Made by a program: the position numbers and the translations under genes
Assembly: GCA_029859145.1 (NCBI GenBank)
Contig: JAOUDT010000013.1
Span: forward strand, 1 to 13,209
Source: Dehalococcoidia bacterium
GTDB lineage: Bacteria; Chloroflexota; Dehalococcoidia; GIF9; AB-539-J10
Length of the DNA stretch: 13,209 nucleotides
Direction: 5' to 3'
In this document: positions 7,249 to 13,209 of the stretch, piece by piece
Layout: each line of letters begins with the position of its first letter
How positions within the stretch are numbered: the first letter of the stretch is position 1
The notes under the pieces: model-generated
Databases searched by the model: none
Seen by the model: only the letters and a program-made list of their open reading frames with translations
Told to the model about the DNA's origin: nothing

Positions 7249-7916
7249 GGTGCTTTCAGCCGATAGCCGGCCCCTCTCACTGTCTGAATCAGGCCATCGT
7301 CCTTTTCGTCGTCAATCTTGCGCCGCAGTCTGCGGATATAGACATCCACCAGATTGGACATACTGTCGAAGTCGTAGTCCCACGCGTGTTCTTCGATCAT
7401 CGTGCGTGTGACTACCACGTTGGGATGGCGCATCAAATACTCCAGGATGACGTATTCCTTAGTAGTCAGTTCAACGGGCCTTTGTCCTCGCCAAACCTGG
7501 CGGGTAAGAGTGTTCAGAATCAGGTCCCCTACTCGAAGCTCGGGCGATTTCAACATGCCCTCTCGCCGCAAGAGCGCTCGGACGCGGGCCAGAAGCTCGC
7601 TGAAAGCAAAGGGTTTGACCAGGTAATCATCGGCCCCTGTATCCAACCCTTTGACCCGGTCCTCTACAGTGTCTTTGGCCGTCAACATCAGAATGGGAGC
7701 ATTGACCTTCTTGGCGCGAAGCTCACGGCACACTTGGATTCCATCTTTGTTGGGCAGCATGATGTCGAGGATGATGAGGTCATAAGGATTGACCTCGGCA
7801 AGGTATGCTCCCTCCTCTCCGTCGTGGGCCAGGTCGACGGCATAGGCCTCTTCCAGAAGCCCGCGTTTTATGACGGCGCAAAGTCGCCGGTCATCATCTA
7901 CTACCAAGATTCGCAT
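7245..7916 (-). CDS. OmpR/PhoB-family response regulator
   Basis: A 223-residue regulator. The receiver domain (1-118) has the acidic cluster DDD (7-9), phospho-acceptor D51 in IILDIMLP, T79 in MLTA and K101 in VKPF. The winged-helix DNA-binding domain (about 125-222) includes LTTKEYVILEYLM and ends VRGAGYRL. The frame is open from GTG 7919, but ATG 7916 fits better: GGGAG is 6 bases before it and only 3 before the GTG. Immediately upstream is a TATAAT with two 11-bp-spaced GTTCAT-type boxes, so autoregulation is likely. It is the first gene of the kinase operon and divergent from the helical-protein/HtrA operon. Confidence 0.94.
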   Translation of the reverse strand: MRILVVDDDRRLCAVIKRGLLEEAYAVDLAHDGEEGAYLAEVNPYDLIILDIMLPNKDGIQVCRELRAKKVNAPILMLTAKDTVEDRVKGLDTGADDYLVKPFAFSELLARVRALLRREGMLKSPELRVGDLILNTLTRQVWRGQRPVELTTKEYVILEYLMRHPNVVVTRTMIEEHAWDYDFDSMSNLVDVYIRRLRRKIDDEKDDGLIQTVRGAGYRLKAP

Positions 7917-7934
7917 CACAAGCTCCCGAAACGA

Positions 7935-7967
7935 ATTATATTACACCAAGATGAACATGGGATGAAA
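7935..7967 (-). promoter_or_regulatory. Autoregulated promoter of the two-component operon
   Basis: On the minus strand a perfect -10 TATAAT occupies 7940-7935. No -35 consensus is present. In its place are TTTCAT (7967-7962) and GTTCAT (7956-7951), exactly 11 bases apart, with the second ending 10 bases before the -10. This is the geometry of PhoB-class activation, where tandem 11-bp repeats replace the -35 region. The regulator that binds is inferred to be the one encoded at 7245-7916. Confidence 0.6.
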
Positions 7968-7969
7968 CG

Positions 7970-8021
7970 GTTCATTTGTATGCTTTTTCTGTGGTTCACC
8001 CACAGTTCATGGTGGGTTCAT
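7970..8021 (+). promoter_or_regulatory. Tandem GTTCAT boxes upstream of the htrA operon
   Basis: Plus-strand boxes are GTTCAT 7970-7975, GTTCAC 7994-7999, GTTCAT 8005-8010 and GTTCAT 8016-8021. The last three are spaced exactly 11 bp, one helical turn, and the first is 24 bp upstream. A -10 is not clear: CATGAT at 8027-8032 or GATAAG at 8030-8035 are candidates. About 125 bases of leader then precede the first gene at 8162. These boxes mirror those on the other strand, with perfect symmetry at 7962-7975 (ATGAA ACGG TTCAT). Confidence 0.6.
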
Positions 8022-8161
8022 GTCGCCATGATAAGCTGGATTTGCACCGATGGGGACTGACTGTAGAAGGAAATGAGATACGTGTATTAAGGAAGAAGGT
8101 CGACATAGCATCTGAGAAGGAGACACATCCCCATCAGCGCGAAAAAACAGAAAGGAGTGAT

Positions 8162-8617
8162 ATGGCAATGTGGAAACGTAAGTGGTTCATTCCGGTTGTG
8201 GTAGTGTCCGTACTTCTGATTGGAGGCGTAGTGGGAGGAGTAGTTGTCGCCCAGAGTGACAACACAACCAATACTGAGGACCAGAGTCAGCTGGCCGGTC
8301 GATTCCAGGCGTTTCTGGATAAAGTCTGTGCCATCTACGAAGAAAAGACGGGTGTAGCCATTGACCAGGAGCAACTGAAAGACGCTGTGAAGCAGGCCCG
8401 AAGTGAGATGCGAGATGAAGCTATAGAGAATTGGCTGCAGAACCTGGTGAGCAAGGGCGAGATTACTCAGGAAGAAGCTGACCAGTACCTGGAATGGTGG
8501 CAGTCTCGACCGGACGTCAAATTACCATTGCCGGGGCTTGACAAGATTGCCCGTGTTTTTCGAATGCCGCTTGGCCCATGTTTTGCCCCTGATGCTGCCC
8601 CTGAGGCAGGTGGTTGA
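8162..8617 (+). CDS. Membrane-anchored helical protein, DUF2680-like
   Basis: A 151-residue protein with a basic N-terminus, one membrane helix or uncleaved signal (about 8-30, ending VVVAQ) and an extracytoplasmic domain of about 120 residues. The domain is helical and charged. It ends in a small unit, LVSKGEITQEEADQYLEWW (92-110) then QSRPD, typical of DUF2680/YckD-like secreted proteins. The C-terminal 35 residues are proline- and glycine-rich. There are two cysteines (in KVCAIYE and GPCFAP). The frame is open from 7976, but that part lies over the operator, and GGAG (8154-8157) marks ATG 8162 or the in-frame ATG 8168. First gene of the htrA operon. By position it could be an accessory or feedback protein for the sensor or protease, which is inference only. 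Confidence 0.72.
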   Translation: MAMWKRKWFIPVVVVSVLLIGGVVGGVVVAQSDNTTNTEDQSQLAGRFQAFLDKVCAIYEEKTGVAIDQEQLKDAVKQARSEMRDEAIENWLQNLVSKGEITQEEADQYLEWWQSRPDVKLPLPGLDKIARVFRMPLGPCFAPDAAPEAGG

Positions 8618-8645
8618 TAGGCCACCAGAAGCATGGTTCGTCCGA

Positions 8646-8670
8646 AGAGGGGGCTGGTCTCGCCCCCTCT
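8646..8670 (+). promoter_or_regulatory. Intercistronic stem-loop before htrA
   Basis: AGAGGGGGC (8646-8654) pairs perfectly with GCCCCCTCT (8662-8670) around a 7-base loop. It ends 9 bases before the GGAGG (8680-8684) of htrA. No T-run follows, so it is more likely an mRNA-stability or translation element, or a partial terminator that lowers htrA relative to the first gene. Confidence 0.5.
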
Positions 8671-8690
8671 CCCTGTGATGGAGGTGAGAA

Positions 8691-9755
8691 ATGACCAAGT
8701 CAAAATATATTCTATTGGCGGTCCTTCTGATTGTCGGCATCAGTTTGGCTGTCGCCAACACGGTACCTAACTCAACCAGCTTCGCCTCAGGGTATGTATA
8801 TGTTGACGAACAAACTGGCTCTGAACTCAGTACGCAGGAACTAGTAGCAGATGTAGCGCCTGCTGTCGTCTCTATCGTCACTGAATCGGTGAGCTACAAC
8901 TGGTTCTGGCAGGCGGTGCCCCAGACAGGGGCGGGAAGCGGGATAATCATCAGCCCGGACGGCTATGTTGTGACCAACAATCATGTGGTCGAGGGTGCGA
9001 ATAAGGTGACAGTCACTCTGAGTAGTGGTAACACCTATGAGGCAACCCTAGTTGGCACGGACGCGGAAACTGACTTGGCTGTAGTGAAAATTGACGCCAG
9101 TGGTCTTGACTACCTTCACTTCCTGACCAATTCTCTGGAGCAGCTAGGCGTCCTTGATCCGGTTGTAGCTGTGGGGAATGCTCTGGCTCTGCCGGGAGGT
9201 CCGACCTGGACTCTCGGGGTGGTAAGCAATTTGGGACGCTCTATTGAGGTGGACACAGGCGTGGTGCTCAAGGACATCATCCAGACTGATGCCGCGATCA
9301 ACGCAGGAAACAGTGGTGGCCCGCTGGTAAACATGGCAGGGCAGGTAGTCGGTATTAATGTGGCCATCGCCAGCAATGCCGAGAATATTGGCTTCGCCAT
9401 AAGCACTGACACCGCGATTCCAGTAGTGCAGAGCTTGATAAACGAAGGAAAGGTGGTTCGCCCCTGGCTTGGGGTTTCAGTGGCCACGGTTACCCCGGCT
9501 ATCCAGCAGTACTATCACCTCTCAGTCGACACGGGAGCGCTCATCACCAGCGTAACTAGCGGTAGCCCGGCGGATGAGGCTGGACTGAGAGCGGGTGATG
9601 TTATCACCAAGCTAGGTGACGGCGATGTCAACACAGCCGATGACCTGATTTCAGCGATAGGTTCTCATCAGATTGGCGACCAGGTGGAGATTACCTATTA
9701 CCATGGGAGTGTGCAGAAAATAACTGCTGCCACGCTGGAAGAATCTCCGTCCTAG
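8691..9755 (+). CDS. htrA: HtrA/DegP-family serine protease, single PDZ
   Basis: A 354-residue S1C trypsin-like protease that degrades misfolded proteins outside the membrane. A membrane helix or signal lies at about 6-22, followed by a short linker. The catalytic triad is H98 (VTNNHVV), D128 (DAETDLAVVK) and S208 (NAGNSGGPLVN). One PDZ domain spans about 258-350, starting RPWLGVSV and containing GSPADEAGLRAGDVI. The usual GNPLG before the active site reads GNALA (162-166), and the preceding loop (FLTNSLEQLGVLDP) differs from the common GDSD form. GGAGG lies 6 bases before ATG 8691. It is second in the operon controlled from the divergent GTTCAT boxes. Whether it is released or anchored depends on signal cleavage, which I cannot decide. 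Confidence 0.92.
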   Translation: MTKSKYILLAVLLIVGISLAVANTVPNSTSFASGYVYVDEQTGSELSTQELVADVAPAVVSIVTESVSYNWFWQAVPQTGAGSGIIISPDGYVVTNNHVVEGANKVTVTLSSGNTYEATLVGTDAETDLAVVKIDASGLDYLHFLTNSLEQLGVLDPVVAVGNALALPGGPTWTLGVVSNLGRSIEVDTGVVLKDIIQTDAAINAGNSGGPLVNMAGQVVGINVAIASNAENIGFAISTDTAIPVVQSLINEGKVVRPWLGVSVATVTPAIQQYYHLSVDTGALITSVTSGSPADEAGLRAGDVITKLGDGDVNTADDLISAIGSHQIGDQVEITYYHGSVQKITAATLEESPS

Positions 9756-9812
9756 GCCGCAGGGGTAGCCAGAGTAAGAAGCCAGAGCGGCACAAAAATC
9801 CGGGTAACTTTC

Positions 9813-10058
9813 CTAGCCAAGCCGAGCTACGGCTACATCACCATTCTCTACGACGACGGTCATTGTCCGGCCGCAGCTAGGACAGGTGAGTGGCCCGCTG
9901 TAGTTAGCTTTAGATGGCTCCAGAGCGATACTCTTGCCACAGCCCAGGCAGATTACTCCTGAAGAGCTTCTTGGACCAGCCTGATGCTGTTTCTTGTGGC
10001 TAGCTAGCTGCTCTATGCTGGCGAATTCAATTCCGCAGGTAACACATTTGAACCGCAT
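9813..10058 (-). CDS. C2H2 zinc finger plus zinc ribbon mini-protein
   Basis: An 81-residue protein. Residues 3-25 fit the classical TFIIIA finger exactly: F-X-C5-X2-C8-X3-F12-X5-L18-X2-H21-X3-H25. A second metal site follows, C37-X2-C40 and C59-X2-C62, in the form of a zinc ribbon (CLGCG and CPSCG). The C-terminus is a short beta-rich tail (TVVVENGDVAVARLG). AAGGAG sits just before the ATG. Finger consensus is of the eukaryotic type rather than the Ros/MucR type (C-X2-C-X9-H). It could bind nucleic acid or be a small protein-interaction module; no partner is visible. It is convergent with htrA and divergent from the AEC permease. Confidence 0.8.
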   Translation of the reverse strand: MRFKCVTCGIEFASIEQLASHKKQHQAGPRSSSGVICLGCGKSIALEPSKANYSGPLTCPSCGRTMTVVVENGDVAVARLG

Positions 10059-10144
10059 TTGTCTCCTTACTGCATTCGCAATCTCTGGTGTTTTTCAGTC
10101 GTTGATCCATTGTCCATAATCATAGCATAGGGTTCTTCGCCGAT

Positions 10145-10158
10145 GAACATTTATGTTC
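10145..10158. promoter_or_regulatory. Palindrome GAACAT-TT-ATGTTC
   Basis: A perfect 6-bp inverted repeat with a 2-bp centre, in the 255-bp region between the zinc-finger gene and the permease gene. The half-site spacing (GAAC-N6-GTTC) is two bases longer than the Gram-positive SOS box (GAAC-N4-GTTC), so it is not a standard LexA site. It overlaps one ATGAAC, the core found in the htrA region boxes. The same gap also holds CCTTAG (10236-10241) with CTAAGG (10257-10262), a possible leader hairpin. Confidence 0.25.
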
Positions 10159-10313
10159 GGATGCGGCAAACTGGCCTTTTGAGGGATGACTTCCTGAGTG
10201 TTTGTGGCAACGCCCCACTTTTTGTCTCCAAGCACCCTTAGGGGAAACGAACACGACTAAGGCTGTCACTACGCCTTGCCAACTAGCTTTGTGACATATA
10301 GAATGGGAGGAAC

Positions 10314-11279
10314 GTGAGCATCTTTCTAATTACTCTGCAGGCAGTACTTGCGCTCCTCGGCATCGGTCTACTGGGCTTCTGGATTATTGGCAGAAAACGT
10401 GTACCATCGGATACGCTGGTTTTTCTATCCTCATTGGCCATTGACATAGCCATACCTTTGCTCGTGCTCGCCAATCTTATATCTGATTTCTCGCCGCAAG
10501 AATATCCAGACTGGTGGCGTATGCCGCTTTGGTGGCTGGGTTTCGCAATCGTATCATTGGCACTGTCACTGTCAGCCTCCTTTTTGGTGAGAAAGGAAAT
10601 ACGGAGCGAGTTTACTATCAGTCTCTTCTACCAGAATGGGCTTTTCTTTCCTATATTGATCATTGAAGGCCTTTTCGGTGGGGATAATCCGTATTTAGTC
10701 CCGCTTTTCCTGTTCGTGATATTTCATCCTTCCATGGTATTCAGCACTTATACCTTGTTCTTTGGCAAGCGCATCCAGAAGGAGAAGCTCAACTGGCGCA
10801 GGATTGTGAATCCCGTACTTGTGGCCACCATCGTTGGGCTTATCATCGGCCTTGTCTCTGTCAATGAGTACATACCGAAGTTCTTGATCATCATAGTTAC
10901 CATGGTGGGAGCTATCGCAACACCGCTCTTCATGCTGATACTGGGTGGGAATATTTATAACGACTTCATGTATAAAGCAGATAGCGGCAAGAGGTGGTAC
11001 ATCCCGGAGGTCGTCAAGTTTGTGGTAATCAAGAATGTCGTCTTCCCGCTCATCTTTCTGGCCCTCCTACTCTGGCTGCGTCCAAATTCTACTATTGCCC
11101 TGATTGTCATGCTTCAGGCTGCTGTGCCACCTATAACAGCAATACCAATCTTCGTTGAGCGGTGTGGAGGGAATCGGCAGATTGCCAGCCAGTTCATCTT
11201 TGCCAGTTTCGTATTGTCCATAGTCTCAATCCCAGCGTTGCTATATCTGTTCAGCAGGTTTTTCCCAATTCCTTTCTGA
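10314..11279 (+). CDS. AEC (auxin efflux carrier) family transporter
   Basis: A 321-residue permease with about ten membrane helices in two halves separated by a short cytoplasmic loop (FFGKRIQKEKLNWRR). This is the usual size and layout of bacterial Mem_trans/AEC proteins, which export or import small organic anions such as malate and malonate. N-terminal LLGIGLLGFWIIGRKRV and the later LQAAVPPITAIPIFVERCGG, with its paired prolines, are typical of the family. The start is GTG 10314, with GGGAGG only 3 bases upstream, shorter than usual; no in-frame alternative is near. It stands alone. Substrate cannot be inferred. Confidence 0.78.
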   Translation: MSIFLITLQAVLALLGIGLLGFWIIGRKRVPSDTLVFLSSLAIDIAIPLLVLANLISDFSPQEYPDWWRMPLWWLGFAIVSLALSLSASFLVRKEIRSEFTISLFYQNGLFFPILIIEGLFGGDNPYLVPLFLFVIFHPSMVFSTYTLFFGKRIQKEKLNWRRIVNPVLVATIVGLIIGLVSVNEYIPKFLIIIVTMVGAIATPLFMLILGGNIYNDFMYKADSGKRWYIPEVVKFVVIKNVVFPLIFLALLLWLRPNSTIALIVMLQAAVPPITAIPIFVERCGGNRQIASQFIFASFVLSIVSIPALLYLFSRFFPIPF

Positions 11280-11539
11280 TAGTAGTGAGCTTATTCAAAT
11301 CCGAAAGATTTTTTGAAGACACAGTTGCGAGCACTGCAGAATCTAAGTCATCCAGCTAGATCCTGGATATCGCATAACCTCCATGATGTCCCGGCATTGC
11401 TTTGTCAAAACCCCAATCTAAAATGAACAAATCGCCGTACTGCTACTGCAGAGCAGCAAGTGAAGCTCACTTTGCCCATGGCGGATAATGAGGCCGCTAT
11501 TCAAGCGCTGGAGTCATGTGCTGACTTACTCTGTGCGCC
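11280..11539. other. Convergent intergenic region without a recognised gene
   Basis: A 260-bp gap between the AEC permease (plus) and the DUF72 gene (minus). I see only weak inverted repeats: ATCCAG/CTGGAT (11350-11355 and 11363-11368, 7-base loop), and CGCCCT/AGGGCG (11536-11541 and 11558-11563) over the DUF72 stop. Neither is followed by a T-run. No small gene with a convincing ribosome site was found. Confidence 0.5.
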
Positions 11540-12463
11540 CTACTCCTCCGCCAGTTGAGGGCGACCGGGGGAACCGAGCATTAAACACATTTGCCTGGCA
11601 TTTACCACAGCCTTGTCCTGGTAGCAGTTGTTGAACAAGACATGCATCTCGCGGGTTTGTGTGGAGATTTCGGCGATCCTGCTGGCCCAGGGTCGGAGCT
11701 CGTCTTCCGAGTAAAGATAGTTGAAACGTTCAGCCGGGCCGATACCTTTCTTTTCCCACGTCTCGCTGTTCCTGCCGTGGAAGCGGACCAGCCCGATGTC
11801 AGACGTTGCTTCGGCGACAGGAGGCACACTCGATTTGAAGCCCTGTGGCTCGTCGACGCAGACAAATGGCAAGTCGTTGCGCCTGAGGAAATCAAATGTC
11901 GAGGCACGATTCTTTTCACTCAGCCACACGTTGTTTCTGAACTCCATCGCTAGCCGGTACTGCTGCAGTTTTGCCTTGCACATCTCAACGTAGTCGAGCT
12001 GTTGCGAGCCGGGGTAAAACCAGGGAGGGAACTGAAAGAGCACAACACCCAGCTTGCCAACTGTGTCCAGCGGCAGCAGCGCGCTGTCGAATCTTTGCCA
12101 TAGCTCATCGACTAGTTCAGCCGGCAGGTCGCGATAATACAGATTCTTTTTTCCCTGCAACTCGGGAGTTAGCTCGTTCCTTATGTTCTTGGGCAGGGCA
12201 GTGACAGGTGTCGGGTGCTGAGTGAATATTCTGAAAGCCTTGAAATCGAACACGAAGTCGTCAGGCGTCCGCTCTGCCCACAGGTAACTATTTCTCTCAT
12301 TAGGCAATGCGTAGTAGCTGCTGTCCACTTCGACTATATTGAACTGGCTGGCATAGTATTGAAGACGCGCTTCCGCCGAGCGCGCAGAGTCAGGATAGAA
12401 GCGCCCGGAACTGACCAGTGTGGGATCAGTCCATGAGCAGGTGCCTACGAGGATTTTTGCCAT
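11540..12463 (-). CDS. DUF72-family TIM-barrel-like protein
   Basis: A 307-residue protein of the DUF72 (YecE-like) family, of unknown biochemistry and with a TIM-barrel-like fold. It begins MAKILVGTCSWTDP, the family's GT-SW opening. It then has VEVDSSYYALP (with an ERTP helix and FVFDFKAFRIFTQHP), LGVVLFQFPPWF, LAMEFRNNVW, VCVDEPQGF, LVRFHGRN, and the C-terminal MHVLFNNCYQDKAVVNARQM. The frame is open to TTG 12511 with ATGs at 12484 and 12463. I chose 12463 because it gives the family's N-terminus, although none of the three has a good ribosome site. The polymerase gene ends 90 bases upstream on the same strand, so the two may be one operon. Confidence 0.78.
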   Translation of the reverse strand: MAKILVGTCSWTDPTLVSSGRFYPDSARSAEARLQYYASQFNIVEVDSSYYALPNERNSYLWAERTPDDFVFDFKAFRIFTQHPTPVTALPKNIRNELTPELQGKKNLYYRDLPAELVDELWQRFDSALLPLDTVGKLGVVLFQFPPWFYPGSQQLDYVEMCKAKLQQYRLAMEFRNNVWLSEKNRASTFDFLRRNDLPFVCVDEPQGFKSSVPPVAEATSDIGLVRFHGRNSETWEKKGIGPAERFNYLYSEDELRPWASRIAEISTQTREMHVLFNNCYQDKAVVNARQMCLMLGSPGRPQLAEE

Positions 12464-12553
12464 TTCACTGCTTGAGATTTTCATTTTACTAGGGGTGCGA
12501 GCTTGAAGCAACAGTAAGCCTGCCGGCGTTGAACGCGGTAGCTCACGTGCGGT

Positions 12554-13209
12554 TTACACCGCGGATGTCTGCTCTTTCCGTTCATCACACGGTCGGATTA
12601 GCCTATCAGCGATAATATTGAGAATATCATTTTGCCTCTGGATTGTTCCTTGAACCAGGATCAATGGCTCGAGCTTGAAGATTTGCCGGTACCTGTGGTA
12701 TACGTCTGGTTTGATTATCACGTTTAGCATGCCTTCCTCGTCTTCCAGCGTTATAAAGGCAAAACCTTTGGCAGTGGGCGGCCTTTGCCTTGTAATGACA
12801 TAGCCAGCTACGCGTACTTGGGCATTTGCGGGAAGGCGGGCAAGCTCGGAGCTTTTGAGCAAATCATCCCCGGATATGGCCTTTCTCAGAGCATGCATCG
12901 GGTGATATTTTGTAGATAGTCCCTGCACTTCGTAATCGGCTTTCATCTCCTCAAGATCTGTAAGATCAGGCAGGGAAACCCTGGTATCGCCAAATTCTAG
13001 AGGCAGTTCTGTCGGGCTATTCTTTTCCAAGGGACCAAGTCGCCACAATAGCTGTCTTTTCTGATAGCCAAAGGCATCAAAGGCGCCAGCGAGGATAAGG
13101 TTTTCTACGGGCTTTCTGGCCAGTCTGGCTCTGAAATAAAAATCGTCGAAAGAAACATAGGGGGCGCTCTGCCTCCCGGCCATTATCTGGCTCATGGCTT
13201 TTTCCCCGA
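12554..13209 (-). CDS. dnaE2: Error-prone DNA polymerase DnaE2/ImuC, C-terminal part
   Basis: The last 217 residues of a C-family polymerase; the frame is open to the window edge (it reads GEKAMSQIMAGR there), so ATG 13195 is internal. The visible part covers the helix-hairpin-helix region (GEKAMSQI, then SFDDFYFRA, ENLILAGAFDAFGYQKRQLLW) and the linker EVQGLSTKYHPMHALR. The OB-fold follows: VRVAGYVITRQRPPTAKGFA, then ITLEDEEGMLNVII. RQRP-TAKG and LEDE-G--NVI are characteristic of DnaE2/ImuC, the translesion polymerase of the SOS mutasome, rather than replicative DnaE. The polymerase and PHP catalytic residues are outside the window. It lies upstream of DUF72 on the same strand. Confidence 0.82.
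   Translation of the reverse strand, partial: GEKAMSQIMAGRQSAPYVSFDDFYFRARLARKPVENLILAGAFDAFGYQKRQLLWRLGPLEKNSPTELPLEFGDTRVSLPDLTDLEEMKADYEVQGLSTKYHPMHALRKAISGDDLLKSSELARLPANAQVRVAGYVITRQRPPTAKGFAFITLEDEEGMLNVIIKPDVYHRYRQIFKLEPLILVQGTIQRQNDILNIIADRLIRPCDERKEQTSAV

Noticed and set aside
7951..8021. CRISPR-like repeat
   Set aside because: The units are 6 bp with 5-bp spacers and occur in both orientations; this is operator geometry, not CRISPR.
7386..8060. 224-codon plus-strand open frame opposite the response regulator
   Set aside because: It is antisense to a gene with all receiver and winged-helix motifs and runs through the operator region; no family or ribosome site.
7976..8161. N-terminal extension of the DUF2680-like protein
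   Set aside because: It crosses the GTTCAT boxes and the putative promoter; the membrane helix and ribosome site place the start at 8162.
9756..9791. Terminator after htrA (GCCGC at 9756-9760, GCGGC at 9787-9791)
   Set aside because: Only five pairs with a 26-base loop and no T-run.
10145..10158. LexA/SOS box
   Set aside because: GAAC and GTTC are six bases apart rather than the four of the Gram-positive box, and the flanking genes are not SOS genes.
11294..11317. Terminator after the AEC permease (TTCAAATC paired with GATTT...GAA)
   Set aside because: The arms do not pair continuously, and the T-run is within the stem rather than after it.
11591..11953. 120-codon plus-strand frame, and a 105-codon minus frame at 11602-11919, inside DUF72
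   Set aside because: Both are alternative frames of the DUF72 gene, which carries the recognisable family motifs.

Overview
The window has about 50% GC and carries tightly packed bacterial genes with Shine-Dalgarno-led starts. No rRNA, tRNA, insertion sequence or CRISPR array is visible. The mix of genes (a 2-amino-thiazoline-carboxylate hydrolase relative, a DUF2680-like secreted protein next to an HtrA protease, a C2H2 zinc-finger mini-protein, CrtQ/CrtO homologues) resembles uncultured Chloroflexota, Dehalococcoidia-like genomes. That placement is inference from gene content only; a Firmicutes-like origin is not excluded.

Layout. Positions 1-1672: a glycosyltransferase/acyltransferase pair on the minus strand, resembling the last two steps of staphyloxanthin-type carotenoid synthesis (crtQ, crtO). 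No carotenoid backbone gene is in view. Positions 1856-3324: a minus-strand two-gene operon of polytopic membrane proteins (TspO/MBR-like and DUF998), with an extended -10 promoter upstream. Positions 3527-5678: a divergent small-molecule group, with a thiazoline-carboxylate hydrolase-like protein on the minus strand and a small dimeric alpha/beta-barrel protein plus an O-methyltransferase on the plus strand.

Positions 5842-9755 are the most coherent unit. An OmpR-family response regulator and sensor kinase (minus strand, ATGA overlap) are divergent from a small membrane-anchored helical protein and an HtrA/DegP protease. The shared 245-bp control region holds six GTTCAT-type boxes. Two lie on the minus strand, 11 bp apart and 10 bp upstream of a TATAAT. 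Four lie on the plus strand, three of them exactly 11 bp apart. This looks like tandem binding by the response regulator, controlling its own operon and the protease operon. The module has the same parts as the Cpx (CpxRA-CpxP-DegP) or Css (CssRS-HtrA) envelope-stress systems.

Positions 9813-13209: an 81-residue protein with a canonical eukaryote-style C2H2 finger plus a zinc ribbon (minus), an AEC-family permease (plus), and on the minus strand a DUF72 protein downstream of the C-terminal end of an error-prone DNA polymerase (DnaE2/ImuC) that runs off the window.
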